The position numbers and the translations under genes are program-made. From NCBI RefSeq assembly GCF_002776575.1, contig NZ_CP022548.1, positions 2,247,001 through 2,311,000 on the forward strand: a DNA stretch of 64,000 bases, written 5' to 3'. The notes beneath the pieces were generated by a model. The model was not told where the DNA came from. It was given only the letters and a program-made list of their open reading frames with translations, and did not search any database. Each line of letters begins with the position of its first letter. Position 1 is the stretch's first letter. The DNA comes from Sphingorhabdus sp. YGSMI21. GTDB lineage: Bacteria; Pseudomonadota; Alphaproteobacteria; Sphingomonadales; Sphingomonadaceae. Positions 30,749 through 39,513 of the stretch are shown piece after piece.

Positions 30749-31185
30749 ACCGGGCCGTCCGCTGTCTGCTCGCCGGTTCCGACCGCAACAACATCGTTCA
30801 GCCAGAGATATTGCGCCGCGCCGGCCTCGAACTTTGCCGTCACAGCCAGCGAATATTCCTCCGGTTTCAGCAGCGCGCCTTTGGAAAAGCGGTCCATGGT
30901 TTCCGGCGCGGCCAGAAACCGGCCCTGATAGTTCAGATAGATCATTGCGCCGTCATCGGTCTGGAGCGGCAGGCGGACGTCGATTTCCATGACACCATCA
31001 GGCCGGTTGATCACCCAGTCGGCGCCGGGCAGGACCGCGCCGTTCAATCGTTCGCCAGAAAAGCGGCCGCCGGTCACGGGCGCGATGCGGCGCAATCCCG
31101 CCGGTGTCCGGCCAATCACCTTCATGCCGGCAAAATCGACCGACAGGGTCATGGTCATGAGATGGTCGTGCTTGAGCTGCGTCAT
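30724..31185 (-). CDS. DUF3237 domain protein
   Basis: 153 residues. Fits the DUF3237 (UPF0311) family: VDFAGMKVIGRTPAGLRRIAPVTGGRFSGERLNG, ADWVINRPDGVMEIDVRLPLQTDDGAMIYLNYQGR. A lipocalin-like beta barrel is expected. The biochemical role is not known. Its 3' end overlaps the methyltransferase gene tail-to-tail by 25 bp. Confidence 0.85.
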   Translation of the reverse strand: MTQLKHDHLMTMTLSVDFAGMKVIGRTPAGLRRIAPVTGGRFSGERLNGAVLPGADWVINRPDGVMEIDVRLPLQTDDGAMIYLNYQGRFLAAPETMDRFSKGALLKPEEYSLAVTAKFEAGAAQYLWLNDVVAVGTGEQTADGPVYSFFEIG

Positions 31186-31226
31186 GGAAACTCTTTTCTG
31201 TTGCCGGAACAGGCAGGCTGCGGGCG

Positions 31227-32306
31227 TTAAAGTTTATGCCCGGTGCGGTCGCGCTTGGTGTCGAGATAAAATGCATTGTGCGGATTGGCAGCAATCTTGA
31301 CCGGCAGCCGCTCTTCCACGGTCACGCCACATGCTTCCAGACCTTCCACCTTTTCCGGATTGTTGGTCAGCAATTTGACCTTCTTTATATTGAGCAGTTC
31401 CAGCATCCGCGCCGCGATCGAAAAGTCCCGGGCATCAATCGCAAAGCCCAGCCGCTGGTTGGCGTCCACCGTATCAAAGCCCTGGTCCTGCAACGCATAA
31501 GCCCGCAACTTGTTGATCAAGCCGATGCCGCGCCCTTCCTGCCGCAGATAGAGCAGGACACCCCAGTTCGCCTCGGTCATCTGGCCGAGCGCGGCGTGCA
31601 GTTGCGGGCCGCAGTCGCATTTCAGGCTGCCGAGAACATCGCCGGTCAGGCATTCGCTGTGCAGGCGGACGACCGGCGTGCTGGCGTCGCGCTTGCCGAC
31701 GACCAGCGCGACATGGTCGGTAGCATCGGCGTCGCTGCGGAAGCCGTAGATATGCGCTTCCGCATTGGCCGCAACGGGCAGCCTGGCATGGGCGCTGATG
31801 ATCAGCGTAGAAGCATCGGCATAGGCCGTCGCATCCTCCGCCTCGACTTTGTCTTCAGCCTCGTCGACGATCACGAAGGCGGGGAGCAGGCCGCCCTGCC
31901 GCGCCAGTTCCATCGCCGCGGTGGCGGCCGCCGCATTGGTCAGCGGCTCGCTGCGGAACGGGCCCTTCATCGGATATTGCATGTCGAGCACGGGATCGAC
32001 GATGGCGATAATCTCTGCCGCGGTTACCGGCGCCGGCAGGCTGATCTGGATCGGCAGGTTCGGGTCAGCCGCGGCAAACTGGTTGAGCAGTTTCAGCGTC
32101 GCTGCCCGGCTGGCGGAAAGGATCAACGAGATGGTTCCCGACGCGGGCAAGGCCTCGTCCAGATTCGCGGTCTCTACCGGCAGCAGGTTGAGCCGCGTGC
32201 CGTCGGCTTCGACGCCAATCGGCCAGCCGCGGCGCAGCGCGTCAATCGCGCGGGCCGCTCTGCGAGCCGCTGCCTTGCGGGCCTCGTCGTGAGGCGCTGT
32301 GTTCAA
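31227..32306 (-). CDS. ribA: GTP cyclohydrolase II with degenerate RibB-like N-terminal domain
   Basis: 359 residues. The C-terminal half (from about 165) is GTP cyclohydrolase II: RLHSECLTGDVLGSLKCDCGPQL holds the Cys-x-Cys zinc set, and LYLRQEGRGIGLINKLRAYALQDQGFDTVDAN is the catalytic/GTP segment. It makes the pyrimidine precursor of riboflavin. The N-terminal half keeps the RibB-like phrase TAAMELARQGGLLPAFVIVDE but lacks the acidic DREDE motif of DHBP synthase, so it looks inactive. It overlaps xth by 4 bp. Confidence 0.9.
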   Translation of the reverse strand: MNTAPHDEARKAAARRAARAIDALRRGWPIGVEADGTRLNLLPVETANLDEALPASGTISLILSASRAATLKLLNQFAAADPNLPIQISLPAPVTAAEIIAIVDPVLDMQYPMKGPFRSEPLTNAAAATAAMELARQGGLLPAFVIVDEAEDKVEAEDATAYADASTLIISAHARLPVAANAEAHIYGFRSDADATDHVALVVGKRDASTPVVRLHSECLTGDVLGSLKCDCGPQLHAALGQMTEANWGVLLYLRQEGRGIGLINKLRAYALQDQGFDTVDANQRLGFAIDARDFSIAARMLELLNIKKVKLLTNNPEKVEGLEACGVTVEERLPVKIAANPHNAFYLDTKRDRTGHKL

Positions 32307-33097
32307 AATTCGAATTCCGTGATCAGCGGCGCGTGATCCGAAGGCTTGCCCCAGCTGCGCGCGTCCTCGAGGACCGAATGGCTGACCGCCTTGTCGGCCA
32401 GTTCCGGGCTGACCCAGACATGGTCGAGCCGCCGACCCTTGTCCGAAGCCCGCCAGTCCTTAGCGCGATAGCTCCACCAGGTGAACAGGCGCTCCGGATC
32501 GGGGATCAGCTTGCGGCCGACATCGACCCAGCCATGGGCATCGCGCATGGCATAAAGATGGTCGATTTCGACCTGGGTGTGGCTGACGACCTTGAGCAGG
32601 GCCTTGTGGCTCCAGACGTCCGACTCGAGCGGCGCGACGTTAAAGTCGCCCATCAGGATCGTCGGCTCCCTGAGATTGGCCGACCAATCGGTCATCCGCC
32701 CGAAGAAATCGAGCTTCTGACCGAATTTCGGATTGAGCTCCCGGTCCGGAATTTCGCCGCCCGCGGGAATATAGACATTTTCGATACGCACGCCGTTTTG
32801 CAGGACCGCGCCGACATGGCGGGCTTCGCCATTATTCTGCCAGTCAAACCGCTCGTCCTTGTGCAGCGGCACGCGGCTGATGATCGCGACGCCATGGTGC
32901 ATCGGCTGGCCGTGCAAGATCATGTGATTATAGCCGAGGCGGCGGAACATCCCTTCGGGAAATTGTTCGTTGCGCACCTTGGTTTCCTGCAGGCACAGGA
33001 CATCGGGGGCTTCTTCGGTGAGGAAGCGCTCGACGATGTCGAGGCGGGCACGGATGCTGTTAATATTCCAGCTGACGATTTTCAGACTATCACTCAT
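32303..33097 (-). CDS. xthA: exodeoxyribonuclease III
   Basis: 264 residues from the ATG at 33097 (MSDSLKIVSWNINSIRAR). Endonuclease/exonuclease/phosphatase fold: WNINS metal Asn, CLQETKV metal Glu, MGDFNVAP active site, WSYRAKDWRASDKGRRLDHVWVS, and the last SDHAPLITEF with the catalytic His. Cuts 5' of abasic sites and degrades DNA 3'-5' in base excision repair. ATGA overlap with ribA (32303-32306). The 33139 start only adds an unsupported N-terminus. Confidence 0.95.
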   Translation of the reverse strand: MSDSLKIVSWNINSIRARLDIVERFLTEEAPDVLCLQETKVRNEQFPEGMFRRLGYNHMILHGQPMHHGVAIISRVPLHKDERFDWQNNGEARHVGAVLQNGVRIENVYIPAGGEIPDRELNPKFGQKLDFFGRMTDWSANLREPTILMGDFNVAPLESDVWSHKALLKVVSHTQVEIDHLYAMRDAHGWVDVGRKLIPDPERLFTWWSYRAKDWRASDKGRRLDHVWVSPELADKAVSHSVLEDARSWGKPSDHAPLITEFEF

Positions 33098-33184
33098 GCC
33101 GAGTCTGATAGCCACGCTCGCGCAGAAACCCAAGCCCAAAGGCGATAGAGATTCATGCTATTCTAACGGCCCGGAAAAGGAAAA

Positions 33185-33217
33185 CCCCCACCTCCGGGGG
33201 CATTAAGGAGGTGGGGG
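33185..33217 (-). terminator. strong terminator downstream of lolA
   Basis: Read on the minus strand: an 11-bp perfect stem CCCCCACCTCC/GGAGGTGGGGG with an 11-nt loop, followed by TTTTCCTTTTCC. It lies about 170 nt after the lolA stop, leaving a long 3' segment (33218-33386) with a second small stem (GTCAGGT/ACCTGAC at 33262-33287). No ORF is seen in that segment; it could be a 3'-UTR-derived RNA. Confidence 0.75.
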
Positions 33218-33386
33218 CAAACTCGCGTTCGTCACGCATAGAATGGGTCGAAACTTTGTTGGTCAGGTAACAGGGGGAAAACCTGACTGTCTCTTCTCAT
33301 CCTGTTTTTGGTTATAGTCCCGTGTTTCTGTCGGGAGTATGAACGAGAGAAGGATCATTTTCTGCTGATCGGCAGTCCGTCTCGGT

Positions 33387-34016
33387 TCACCGCTTGGCCC
33401 GGCTTTTCCTCCGCGGATCGGTCCAGTTGAAGCTGCTGTTGGCAACGGGAACCCCGAATTTCTGGTTGGAGAGACGGATCGAGGTGCGGTTGTTTTTCGA
33501 ATCGAGTGATACCCAGCCATCCAGGCTCAGGCCAGCGGGCGCGCCGGGCTTTTTCGTGAAAACCATCGTGATCACGCCATATTCCGGACGTTTCGGATCG
33601 CGGACCTCGACGCTCAGCACGGCCGGATTGCGAGTCGGAATGACCTTGCCATATTTGGACAGGTCGCGCTCCGGATTGAGCAGCGCGGCAAGCGGGCTGT
33701 TGCCGATCGGCCAGCGCTGGACCTGGTTCACGTCATAGTCGATCAGCGTCAGCGCTTTCCCGTCGCCAACGATCAGCAGATTGGCGTCTTTCTGATATTG
33801 AAAGCGAATCTTTCCGGGCTGCTTCAATAGGAGCTTTCCGGTCAGCAGCTGGCCGCCGCGGTCGGTCTGGCTGAAATTGGCGGTCATCGTGGTCATGGCG
33901 CGCAGATGCGCCTGAACTTTCGACAAATCGTCGGCGGGGCTTTGCTGTGCAGTGGCGGGCAGGCTTGCTGTCAGGGCCAGCGGCGCAGCGATCAAGGCGA
34001 AACCATATTTCAACAT
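33387..34016 (-). CDS. lolA: outer-membrane lipoprotein carrier protein LolA
   Basis: 209 residues. Signal peptide (about 1-23, ...SLPATA), then the LolA half-barrel: LSKVQAHLRAMTTMTANFSQTDRGGQLLTGKLLLKQPGKIRFQY, LLIVGDGKALTLIDYDVNQVQRWPIGNSPLAALL. It ferries lipoproteins from LolCDE to the outer membrane. TGGAG lies 8 nt upstream of the ATG. It follows ftsK on the same strand, a usual alphaproteobacterial order. Confidence 0.92.
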   Translation of the reverse strand: MLKYGFALIAAPLALTASLPATAQQSPADDLSKVQAHLRAMTTMTANFSQTDRGGQLLTGKLLLKQPGKIRFQYQKDANLLIVGDGKALTLIDYDVNQVQRWPIGNSPLAALLNPERDLSKYGKVIPTRNPAVLSVEVRDPKRPEYGVITMVFTKKPGAPAGLSLDGWVSLDSKNNRTSIRLSNQKFGVPVANSSFNWTDPRRKSRAKR

Positions 34017-34111
34017 TACAAAAACTCCAGATTATCAAGCAAGCCGCCTAGCGAATGGCGATTGAACGATGGCTTAATCACTTTGTCAGCAAAGCGGGCA
34101 GGGTCGCGGCG

Positions 34112-36430
34112 CTAGAGCGGCTCGCCGTGCTGGTCGCGCAGCACTTCGCGGCGACCGATATGGTTGGGCGGACTGATAAATTCATCCTCTTCCATCCGGT
34201 CGATAATCCGCGCAGCGGTATTATAACCGATCCGCAACTGCCGCTGAAGCCAGCTGGTCGAGACTTTCTGGCTCTCAAAGACGATCTGGCAGGCCTGAGT
34301 ATATTGCCGGTCTTCCTTGCTGTCGCTCAGATCCGCGCCGTCGAGGGCAAAGCTGCCGTCTTCGGGTTCCTCGGTCACCGCCTGGATGTAATCCGGCGTG
34401 CCCTGTGAACGCCAGTGGTCGGCAACCCGCCGCACTTCGTCATCGGAGACGAACGGTCCGTGAACACGCGTCAGCTGCTTGCCGCCGGGCATGTACAGCA
34501 TGTCGCCCTTGCCGAGCAGCTGCTCCGCGCCCTGTTCGCCCAAAATGGTGCGGGAGTCGATCTTGGAGGTGACGTGGAAGCTGATCCGGGTCGGCAGGTT
34601 GGCCTTGATCACGCCGGTGATGACGTCGACCGAAGGGCGCTGGGTGGCCATGATCAGGTGAATACCCGCCGCGCGTGCCTTTTGCGCCAGCCGCTGGATC
34701 AGGAATTCTACTTCCTTGCCGGCGGTCATCATAAGATCGGCCAGCTCGTCGACGATGATCACGATCTGCGGCAATACTTCGAAGTCGAGCTGCTCTTCCT
34801 CGTAGATCGGGCGAGAGGTTTCCGGGTCATAGCCGGTCTGGACGCGGCGGCCGAGCGGCTGGCCCTTGGCCTTGGCGGCTTTCACCTTCTCGTTATAATT
34901 GGCGAGATTGCGAACCGAAATCGACGACATCATCCGGTAGCGTTCTTCCATCTGCTCGACCGCCCATTTCAGCGCCCGAATGGCCTTGGCCGGTTCGGTA
35001 ACGACCGGCGACAGCAGATGCGGGATATCGTCATAGGTGCTGAGTTCCAGCATCTTCGGATCGATCATGATCATTTTGCAGTCTTCGGGCGTCAGCCGGT
35101 AGAGCAAAGACAGGATCATGCAGTTCAGGCCGACCGATTTACCCGAACCGGTGGTGCCGGCGACGAGCAGATGCGGCATTGGCGCGAGATCGGCAATCAC
35201 CGGATCGCCTGAGATATTCTTGCCCAAAATGATCGGCAGCTTGCCGGTCTGCTCGGCGAAACTGTCGCTGCCGACCATCTCGTGCAGCACGACCATTTCG
35301 CGATTGGCATTGGGAAGCTCGATGCCCATGACCGTGCGTCCGGGAATGGCGGCGACGCGCGCCGAAAGGGCGGACATGTTGCGGGCGATATCTTCGGCGA
35401 GCTGGATGACGCGGCTTGCCTTGATGCCGGGTGCCGGTTCCAGTTCGTACATGGTAACCACCGGACCTGGCCGGACTGCGTTGATCGTACCTTTCACGTG
35501 GAAATCGTCGAGTACGGATTCGAGCAGCCGCGCGTTGCGTTCCAGCCCGGCCTTGTCGATCACATTGTTGCTCTGCTCCGGTGCCGGGGTCAGCAGATCG
35601 AGCGACGGCAGCACATAGGGTCCGAAGAAATCGCCCTGCTTGCCCTTGTTGACGCCTGCTTTCTTTGGCGGAAGGGCCCGTTCGCTGATCTCCGGCGGGG
35701 GCCGGTTGTCGGGTTTCACCGCCTTGCGCGGAGCCGGTTCCTTCTTCGCCTTCGGCTTTTCCGTTCCCGAGCGGTCCGGTTCGATCACCAGGCCATCGTC
35801 TTTCGCGGCGAACGGACTTTTGATGGTCGGCATCCGGAGCGAAGCGCCGGAGAAGAGCGGCCGGTCGAGCCGCAGGCTGAAATAGCCGAGCACCAGGCCG
35901 CCGGTCAGGGTCAGGGCGGTCAATATGCCGGAGATCAGCCCGCTCCAGCTGGCGGATATGGCGTTGAGGCCGGCGCTGGTTCCGCCGGCGATCAGCATGC
36001 CGGCGAGGCCGCCGAGGCCGGACGGCAATTCCATTTCCGGTTCCGGAAACCACAGGGCGAGCGCAGTGCCGACCAGCAATGCCGCCAGAAAACACCAGAG
36101 CAATTGCTGTTTCCAGCCGGGTTGCGGGATGTCGCGCCACAGCCGGTTGGCCAGCACCAGAAACAGCGGCAGAAACAGCAGGACGGGCAGGCCGATCAGG
36201 AAGAGCAGCAGGTCGGCCAGATAGGAGCCGAAGACACCCATCCAATTATGCTCGACGCCGGCCGCCGATGTGTTGAAGGCGGGATCGCTGGGGGAATAGC
36301 TGACCAGCGCCAGAAACAGGAAGATGGTCGCCAGAAAAATCGCGATGGCCCCGATCAGGGCACCACTGCGCAACAGGCTGAGGCGCATGATCTCGCGCCA
36401 GTTCGCTTCATTGGCTTTGTCCGCCATCAT
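34112..36430 (-). CDS. ftsK: DNA translocase FtsK
   Basis: 772 residues. Four or five N-terminal membrane spans (about 20-190), a Lys/Pro-rich linker (about 210-265), then the alpha/beta motor with Walker A GTTGSGKSVGLN (about 430) and Walker B IVIIVDELADLMM, QRLAQKARAAGIHLIMATQRPSVDVITG, and a C-terminal gamma winged helix (RQLRIGYNTAARIIDRMEEDEFI) for polar DNA sequences. Moves chromosome termini at the septum. GGGAG precedes the ATG pair at 36430/36427. Confidence 0.96.
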   Translation of the reverse strand: MMADKANEANWREIMRLSLLRSGALIGAIAIFLATIFLFLALVSYSPSDPAFNTSAAGVEHNWMGVFGSYLADLLLFLIGLPVLLFLPLFLVLANRLWRDIPQPGWKQQLLWCFLAALLVGTALALWFPEPEMELPSGLGGLAGMLIAGGTSAGLNAISASWSGLISGILTALTLTGGLVLGYFSLRLDRPLFSGASLRMPTIKSPFAAKDDGLVIEPDRSGTEKPKAKKEPAPRKAVKPDNRPPPEISERALPPKKAGVNKGKQGDFFGPYVLPSLDLLTPAPEQSNNVIDKAGLERNARLLESVLDDFHVKGTINAVRPGPVVTMYELEPAPGIKASRVIQLAEDIARNMSALSARVAAIPGRTVMGIELPNANREMVVLHEMVGSDSFAEQTGKLPIILGKNISGDPVIADLAPMPHLLVAGTTGSGKSVGLNCMILSLLYRLTPEDCKMIMIDPKMLELSTYDDIPHLLSPVVTEPAKAIRALKWAVEQMEERYRMMSSISVRNLANYNEKVKAAKAKGQPLGRRVQTGYDPETSRPIYEEEQLDFEVLPQIVIIVDELADLMMTAGKEVEFLIQRLAQKARAAGIHLIMATQRPSVDVITGVIKANLPTRISFHVTSKIDSRTILGEQGAEQLLGKGDMLYMPGGKQLTRVHGPFVSDDEVRRVADHWRSQGTPDYIQAVTEEPEDGSFALDGADLSDSKEDRQYTQACQIVFESQKVSTSWLQRQLRIGYNTAARIIDRMEEDEFISPPNHIGRREVLRDQHGEPL

Positions 36431-36599
36431 ATACTCCCGTGCGTCACCCCAGCCGAAGGCGCGCGTTAACTAACTGCTCCTTTGCGCGAATCGGGGACTC
36501 GCCGTCAAGTTTCTTGGCTTTATTTTACCGGATTTGCCTTTCTTTCCCGACCATCGATGCCTAACTATATCTCATATTCGGGCTCGGAAAGGCGTCTCC

Positions 36600-37832
36600 A
36601 TGGGAATTGACTCTCGGCAAAGCGATATCATCATATTGGGCGCGGGCATGATCGGCCTGACCCAGGCGCTGACGCTGGCAGCCCACGGCCTGCGCATCGC
36701 GATCATCGACCGCGCCGACCCGGCCGAGCTGCTCAACCCGCAGGCCGATGCCCGGGTCTCCGCGATCAACAGCGCCAGCTGGAACATGTTCGAGGCCATC
36801 GGCCTGGCCGACAAGCTGCGGCCGCATGGCTGCGATATCGAGAAGATTCTGGTCAACGACGGGCTGAAGCCCGGCACGCTGGACTTTGTTCCGGGCGAGG
36901 ACGAAGGCCCGATGGGCATCATGGTCGAAAATGCGGTGCTCCGGCGACTCCTGTTCGAGGCGGTTCAGGCCAGTGACAATATCACGCTGCATCTCTCGAC
37001 CCAGGTCGCATCCTGCGACCGTGGCGGCCACAGGGTCGATATCGCGCTGGAGAACGGCGAGCAGCTCTCTGCCCCGCTGCTGATCGCCGCCGACGGGCGC
37101 GGCAGCCGGATGCGCGAGGAAGCCGGCATCATCATGGCGCACTGGCAATATGATCACAGCGCGATCGTCTGCAAGATCGCGCATGAAAAGCCGCATGGCA
37201 ACACCGCCTATGAACTGTTCTTCCCGTCCGGACCCTTCGCCATTCTGCCGATGCTTGACGATGCCGACGGCAAGCATCGCTCTGCGGTCGTATGGACGGT
37301 CTCGCGCAAGGATGGCCCCGCCTACGCCAAGATCAACGAGCGCGCTTTTATCGCCGAAATGATGAAGAAAACCGGCGGCTTTCTCGGCGAGATCGAGCTG
37401 CTCACCGACCGCCCGACCTATCCGCTGGGCTTCCACCACAGCTCCCATCTGACCGCCGATCGTCTGGTGCTGATCGGCGATGCCGGCCATGGCATCCATC
37501 CGATCGCGGGGCAGGGGCTCAATCTCGGCCTGCGCGATGTGGCCGCGCTGACCGAATGTTTGGTTGAGGGTGCGCGGACCGGTCTCGATCTGGGCGACTC
37601 CCAAATTCTGGCGCGCTATGACCGCTGGCGCAGCCTCGACAATATGATGGTCTCGGCGGCGACCGATATCCTGACCCGTCTGTTCGGCCTGCCGGGGGAA
37701 ACCTCGTCGAAGATCCGCCGCATGGGTATCGGGCTGGTCCAGCGCATTGCGCCGCTCAAGGCGCAATTCATGGCCGAGGCAAAGGGCGAGACAGGCGACC
37801 TGCCCAAGCTGCTCAAGGGCGAGCTGGTCTAG
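36600..37832 (+). CDS. UbiH/UbiF/VisC-family FAD-dependent hydroxylase
   Basis: 410 residues from the ATG at 36600; the ORF is open from 36534, but the first part has no domain. Dinucleotide fold GAGMIGLTQALTLAAHGLRIAIID, middle motif LIAADGRGSRMREEAGI (DG motif), and RLVLIGDAGHGIHPIAGQGLNLGLRD (GD motif), the signature of ubiquinone-ring hydroxylases. Likely role: one of the aerobic hydroxylation steps in ubiquinone synthesis. Which ring carbon it acts on cannot be read from the sequence. Confidence 0.92.
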   Translation: MGIDSRQSDIIILGAGMIGLTQALTLAAHGLRIAIIDRADPAELLNPQADARVSAINSASWNMFEAIGLADKLRPHGCDIEKILVNDGLKPGTLDFVPGEDEGPMGIMVENAVLRRLLFEAVQASDNITLHLSTQVASCDRGGHRVDIALENGEQLSAPLLIAADGRGSRMREEAGIIMAHWQYDHSAIVCKIAHEKPHGNTAYELFFPSGPFAILPMLDDADGKHRSAVVWTVSRKDGPAYAKINERAFIAEMMKKTGGFLGEIELLTDRPTYPLGFHHSSHLTADRLVLIGDAGHGIHPIAGQGLNLGLRDVAALTECLVEGARTGLDLGDSQILARYDRWRSLDNMMVSAATDILTRLFGLPGETSSKIRRMGIGLVQRIAPLKAQFMAEAKGETGDLPKLLKGELV

Positions 37833-37841
37833 GTCCGGGCT

Positions 37842-38609
37842 TTAGCGCGAACCCTGACCGTCATCGATCTTGATCACGGTGCCGGTCACTGCATCCGACG
37901 AGGGCGACACCAGAAACAGCAGGGTGCTGTCCATCTGCTCCGGCTGCGCCACCCGCTTGCGCGGGAAATGAACCGAAAAATCGCCAGCGCGCTCGATCAT
38001 GCCGTCGGCCATATCGGTGGCGAACAGGCCCGGCGCAATACCATTCACATTGATATGGAATTTTGACCATTCCACGGCGAGGGTTTCGGTGATGCGGACC
38101 ACCCCGGCCTTGGTTGTCGAATAGAGCGCAGCCCCGCCGCCGCTGTAGCTGGTGGCGGCGATCGACGCGACATTGACGATCCGCCCGGGTGTTTTCTCGG
38201 CGATCAGCGGGCGGGCAAATTCGTTGGACAGGATGAAGACGCTGCGCAGATTTGTATCCAGAACATCGTCGATCAGGTCGATCGACATCCGGGTGGCATG
38301 TTCGGCATCGACGATCCCGGCATTGTTGACGAGGATTTCGGGCTGACCCAGAGATTCCGTGACAGCGGGAATGATCGCCTGAAGCTGCGCCGCGTCGCGC
38401 ACGTCAAGCGCAAAGGCCTTGGCGGTGCCGCCGTCGGCTGTAATTTCTGCGACCAGATCGTCCAGCTTGTCCTTGCGCCGGGCGGTGCAGGCGACTTTCG
38501 CGCCGCAAGCGGCCAGCACCTTGGCGAAGCGGCGGCCAAGACCGGCGGACGCGCCGGTTACGATTGCAGTCTGTCCGCTAAGATCGGTCGAAAAATTGAC
38601 TGTGGTCAT
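37842..38609 (-). CDS. short-chain dehydrogenase/reductase
   Basis: 255 residues. Classical SDR: cofactor loop TGASAGLGRRFAKVL, NNAGI, catalytic Ser in NVASIAATSYSGGGAALYSTTKAG with the YxxxK pair. An Arg-rich ARRKDK near the second strand suggests NADP(H). A substrate cannot be given. Tail-to-tail with the UbiH-type gene. Confidence 0.9.
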   Translation of the reverse strand: MTTVNFSTDLSGQTAIVTGASAGLGRRFAKVLAACGAKVACTARRKDKLDDLVAEITADGGTAKAFALDVRDAAQLQAIIPAVTESLGQPEILVNNAGIVDAEHATRMSIDLIDDVLDTNLRSVFILSNEFARPLIAEKTPGRIVNVASIAATSYSGGGAALYSTTKAGVVRITETLAVEWSKFHINVNGIAPGLFATDMADGMIERAGDFSVHFPRKRVAQPEQMDSTLLFLVSPSSDAVTGTVIKIDDGQGSR

Positions 38610-38677
38610 GAAAAAGGCATCCTCTGCAAATTTTTGCAGGGGATGCCCGTGATCATGGGATCAGCGCAAGCGCTAAT

Positions 38678-39358
38678 TTAGTTGTTCAGGTCGTCCTGTT
38701 CGATGGGAACGATCTTGATTTCGACCCGGCGGTTGGCAGCGCGGCCCTCTTCGGTGCTGTTGCTGGCTACCGGCTGGCTCTCGCCATAGCCACGGGTCGC
38801 CAGACGCGCGCGCTGGACACCACTGTTGGCGAGGAAATTCGCCACAGCATCGGCCCGCCGCTCGGACAACGCCTGGTTATAGGCGTCGCTGCCGGTGCTG
38901 TCGGTATGGCCGAGCACGTCGACATAGCTTTTCTCATATTGTGCCAGCGTATTGGCGACATTGCCCAATGTTGTCTGAAATGCCGGGCTGATGGCGCTGC
39001 TGTCGACCGGGAAGGTGACGCTCGATGGCATGTTGAGAATCAGATTGTCGCCCTCGCGGGTGACATCGATGCCGGTGCCCGCGGTTTGCTGGCGCAGCTT
39101 CTTTTCCTGCTCGTCCATATAGTAGCCGATGCCTGCACCGGCGAGGCCGCCCAGGCCGGCGCCGACGATCTTGGCGGTCCGGTCATTCTTGCCGCCCAGC
39201 ACGTCGCCGAGCAGATAGCCGCCGACAACGCCGCCGATGCCGCCGATGGCGGCTTTCGAAATGGTGCGATTGCCGGTTTCCGGATTGGTCACGCAGCCGC
39301 TGGTCAGCGCCAGAGCGCCGAGTGAAACCGCTGAAATAATTGATTTGTTCATCCGCAT
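38678..39358 (-). CDS. OmpA-family outer-membrane lipoprotein with glycine-zipper segment
   Basis: 226 residues from the ATG at 39358 (MRMNKSI). Lipobox ALTSGC about residue 26, a glycine-zipper hydrophobic segment (AAIGGIGGVVGGYLLGDVLGG and VGAGLGGLAGAGIGYYMDEQ), and a C-terminal OmpA peptidoglycan-binding domain (LGHTDSTGSDAYNQALSERRADAV, RGYGESQPVASNSTEEGRAANRRVEI). This is a Pal/YiaD-like layout linking outer membrane and peptidoglycan. A longer N-terminal frame to 39529 looks non-coding. Confidence 0.9.
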   Translation of the reverse strand: MRMNKSIISAVSLGALALTSGCVTNPETGNRTISKAAIGGIGGVVGGYLLGDVLGGKNDRTAKIVGAGLGGLAGAGIGYYMDEQEKKLRQQTAGTGIDVTREGDNLILNMPSSVTFPVDSSAISPAFQTTLGNVANTLAQYEKSYVDVLGHTDSTGSDAYNQALSERRADAVANFLANSGVQRARLATRGYGESQPVASNSTEEGRAANRRVEIKIVPIEQDDLNN

Positions 39359-39513
39359 GTTCTTTTCCCTTTTAGGTCCTCTTGTCTCGTCAGCATTACG
39401 CCCCGCCGCCGAGAAGGTTCCGTCTAACGCGCGATAAATGAATGGTGACTGACAGCAAACTTGAGATTTTGTAAAACTTGCTGCTAAAGGGCTTATGGCA
39501 TTTCGCCCTTTCA

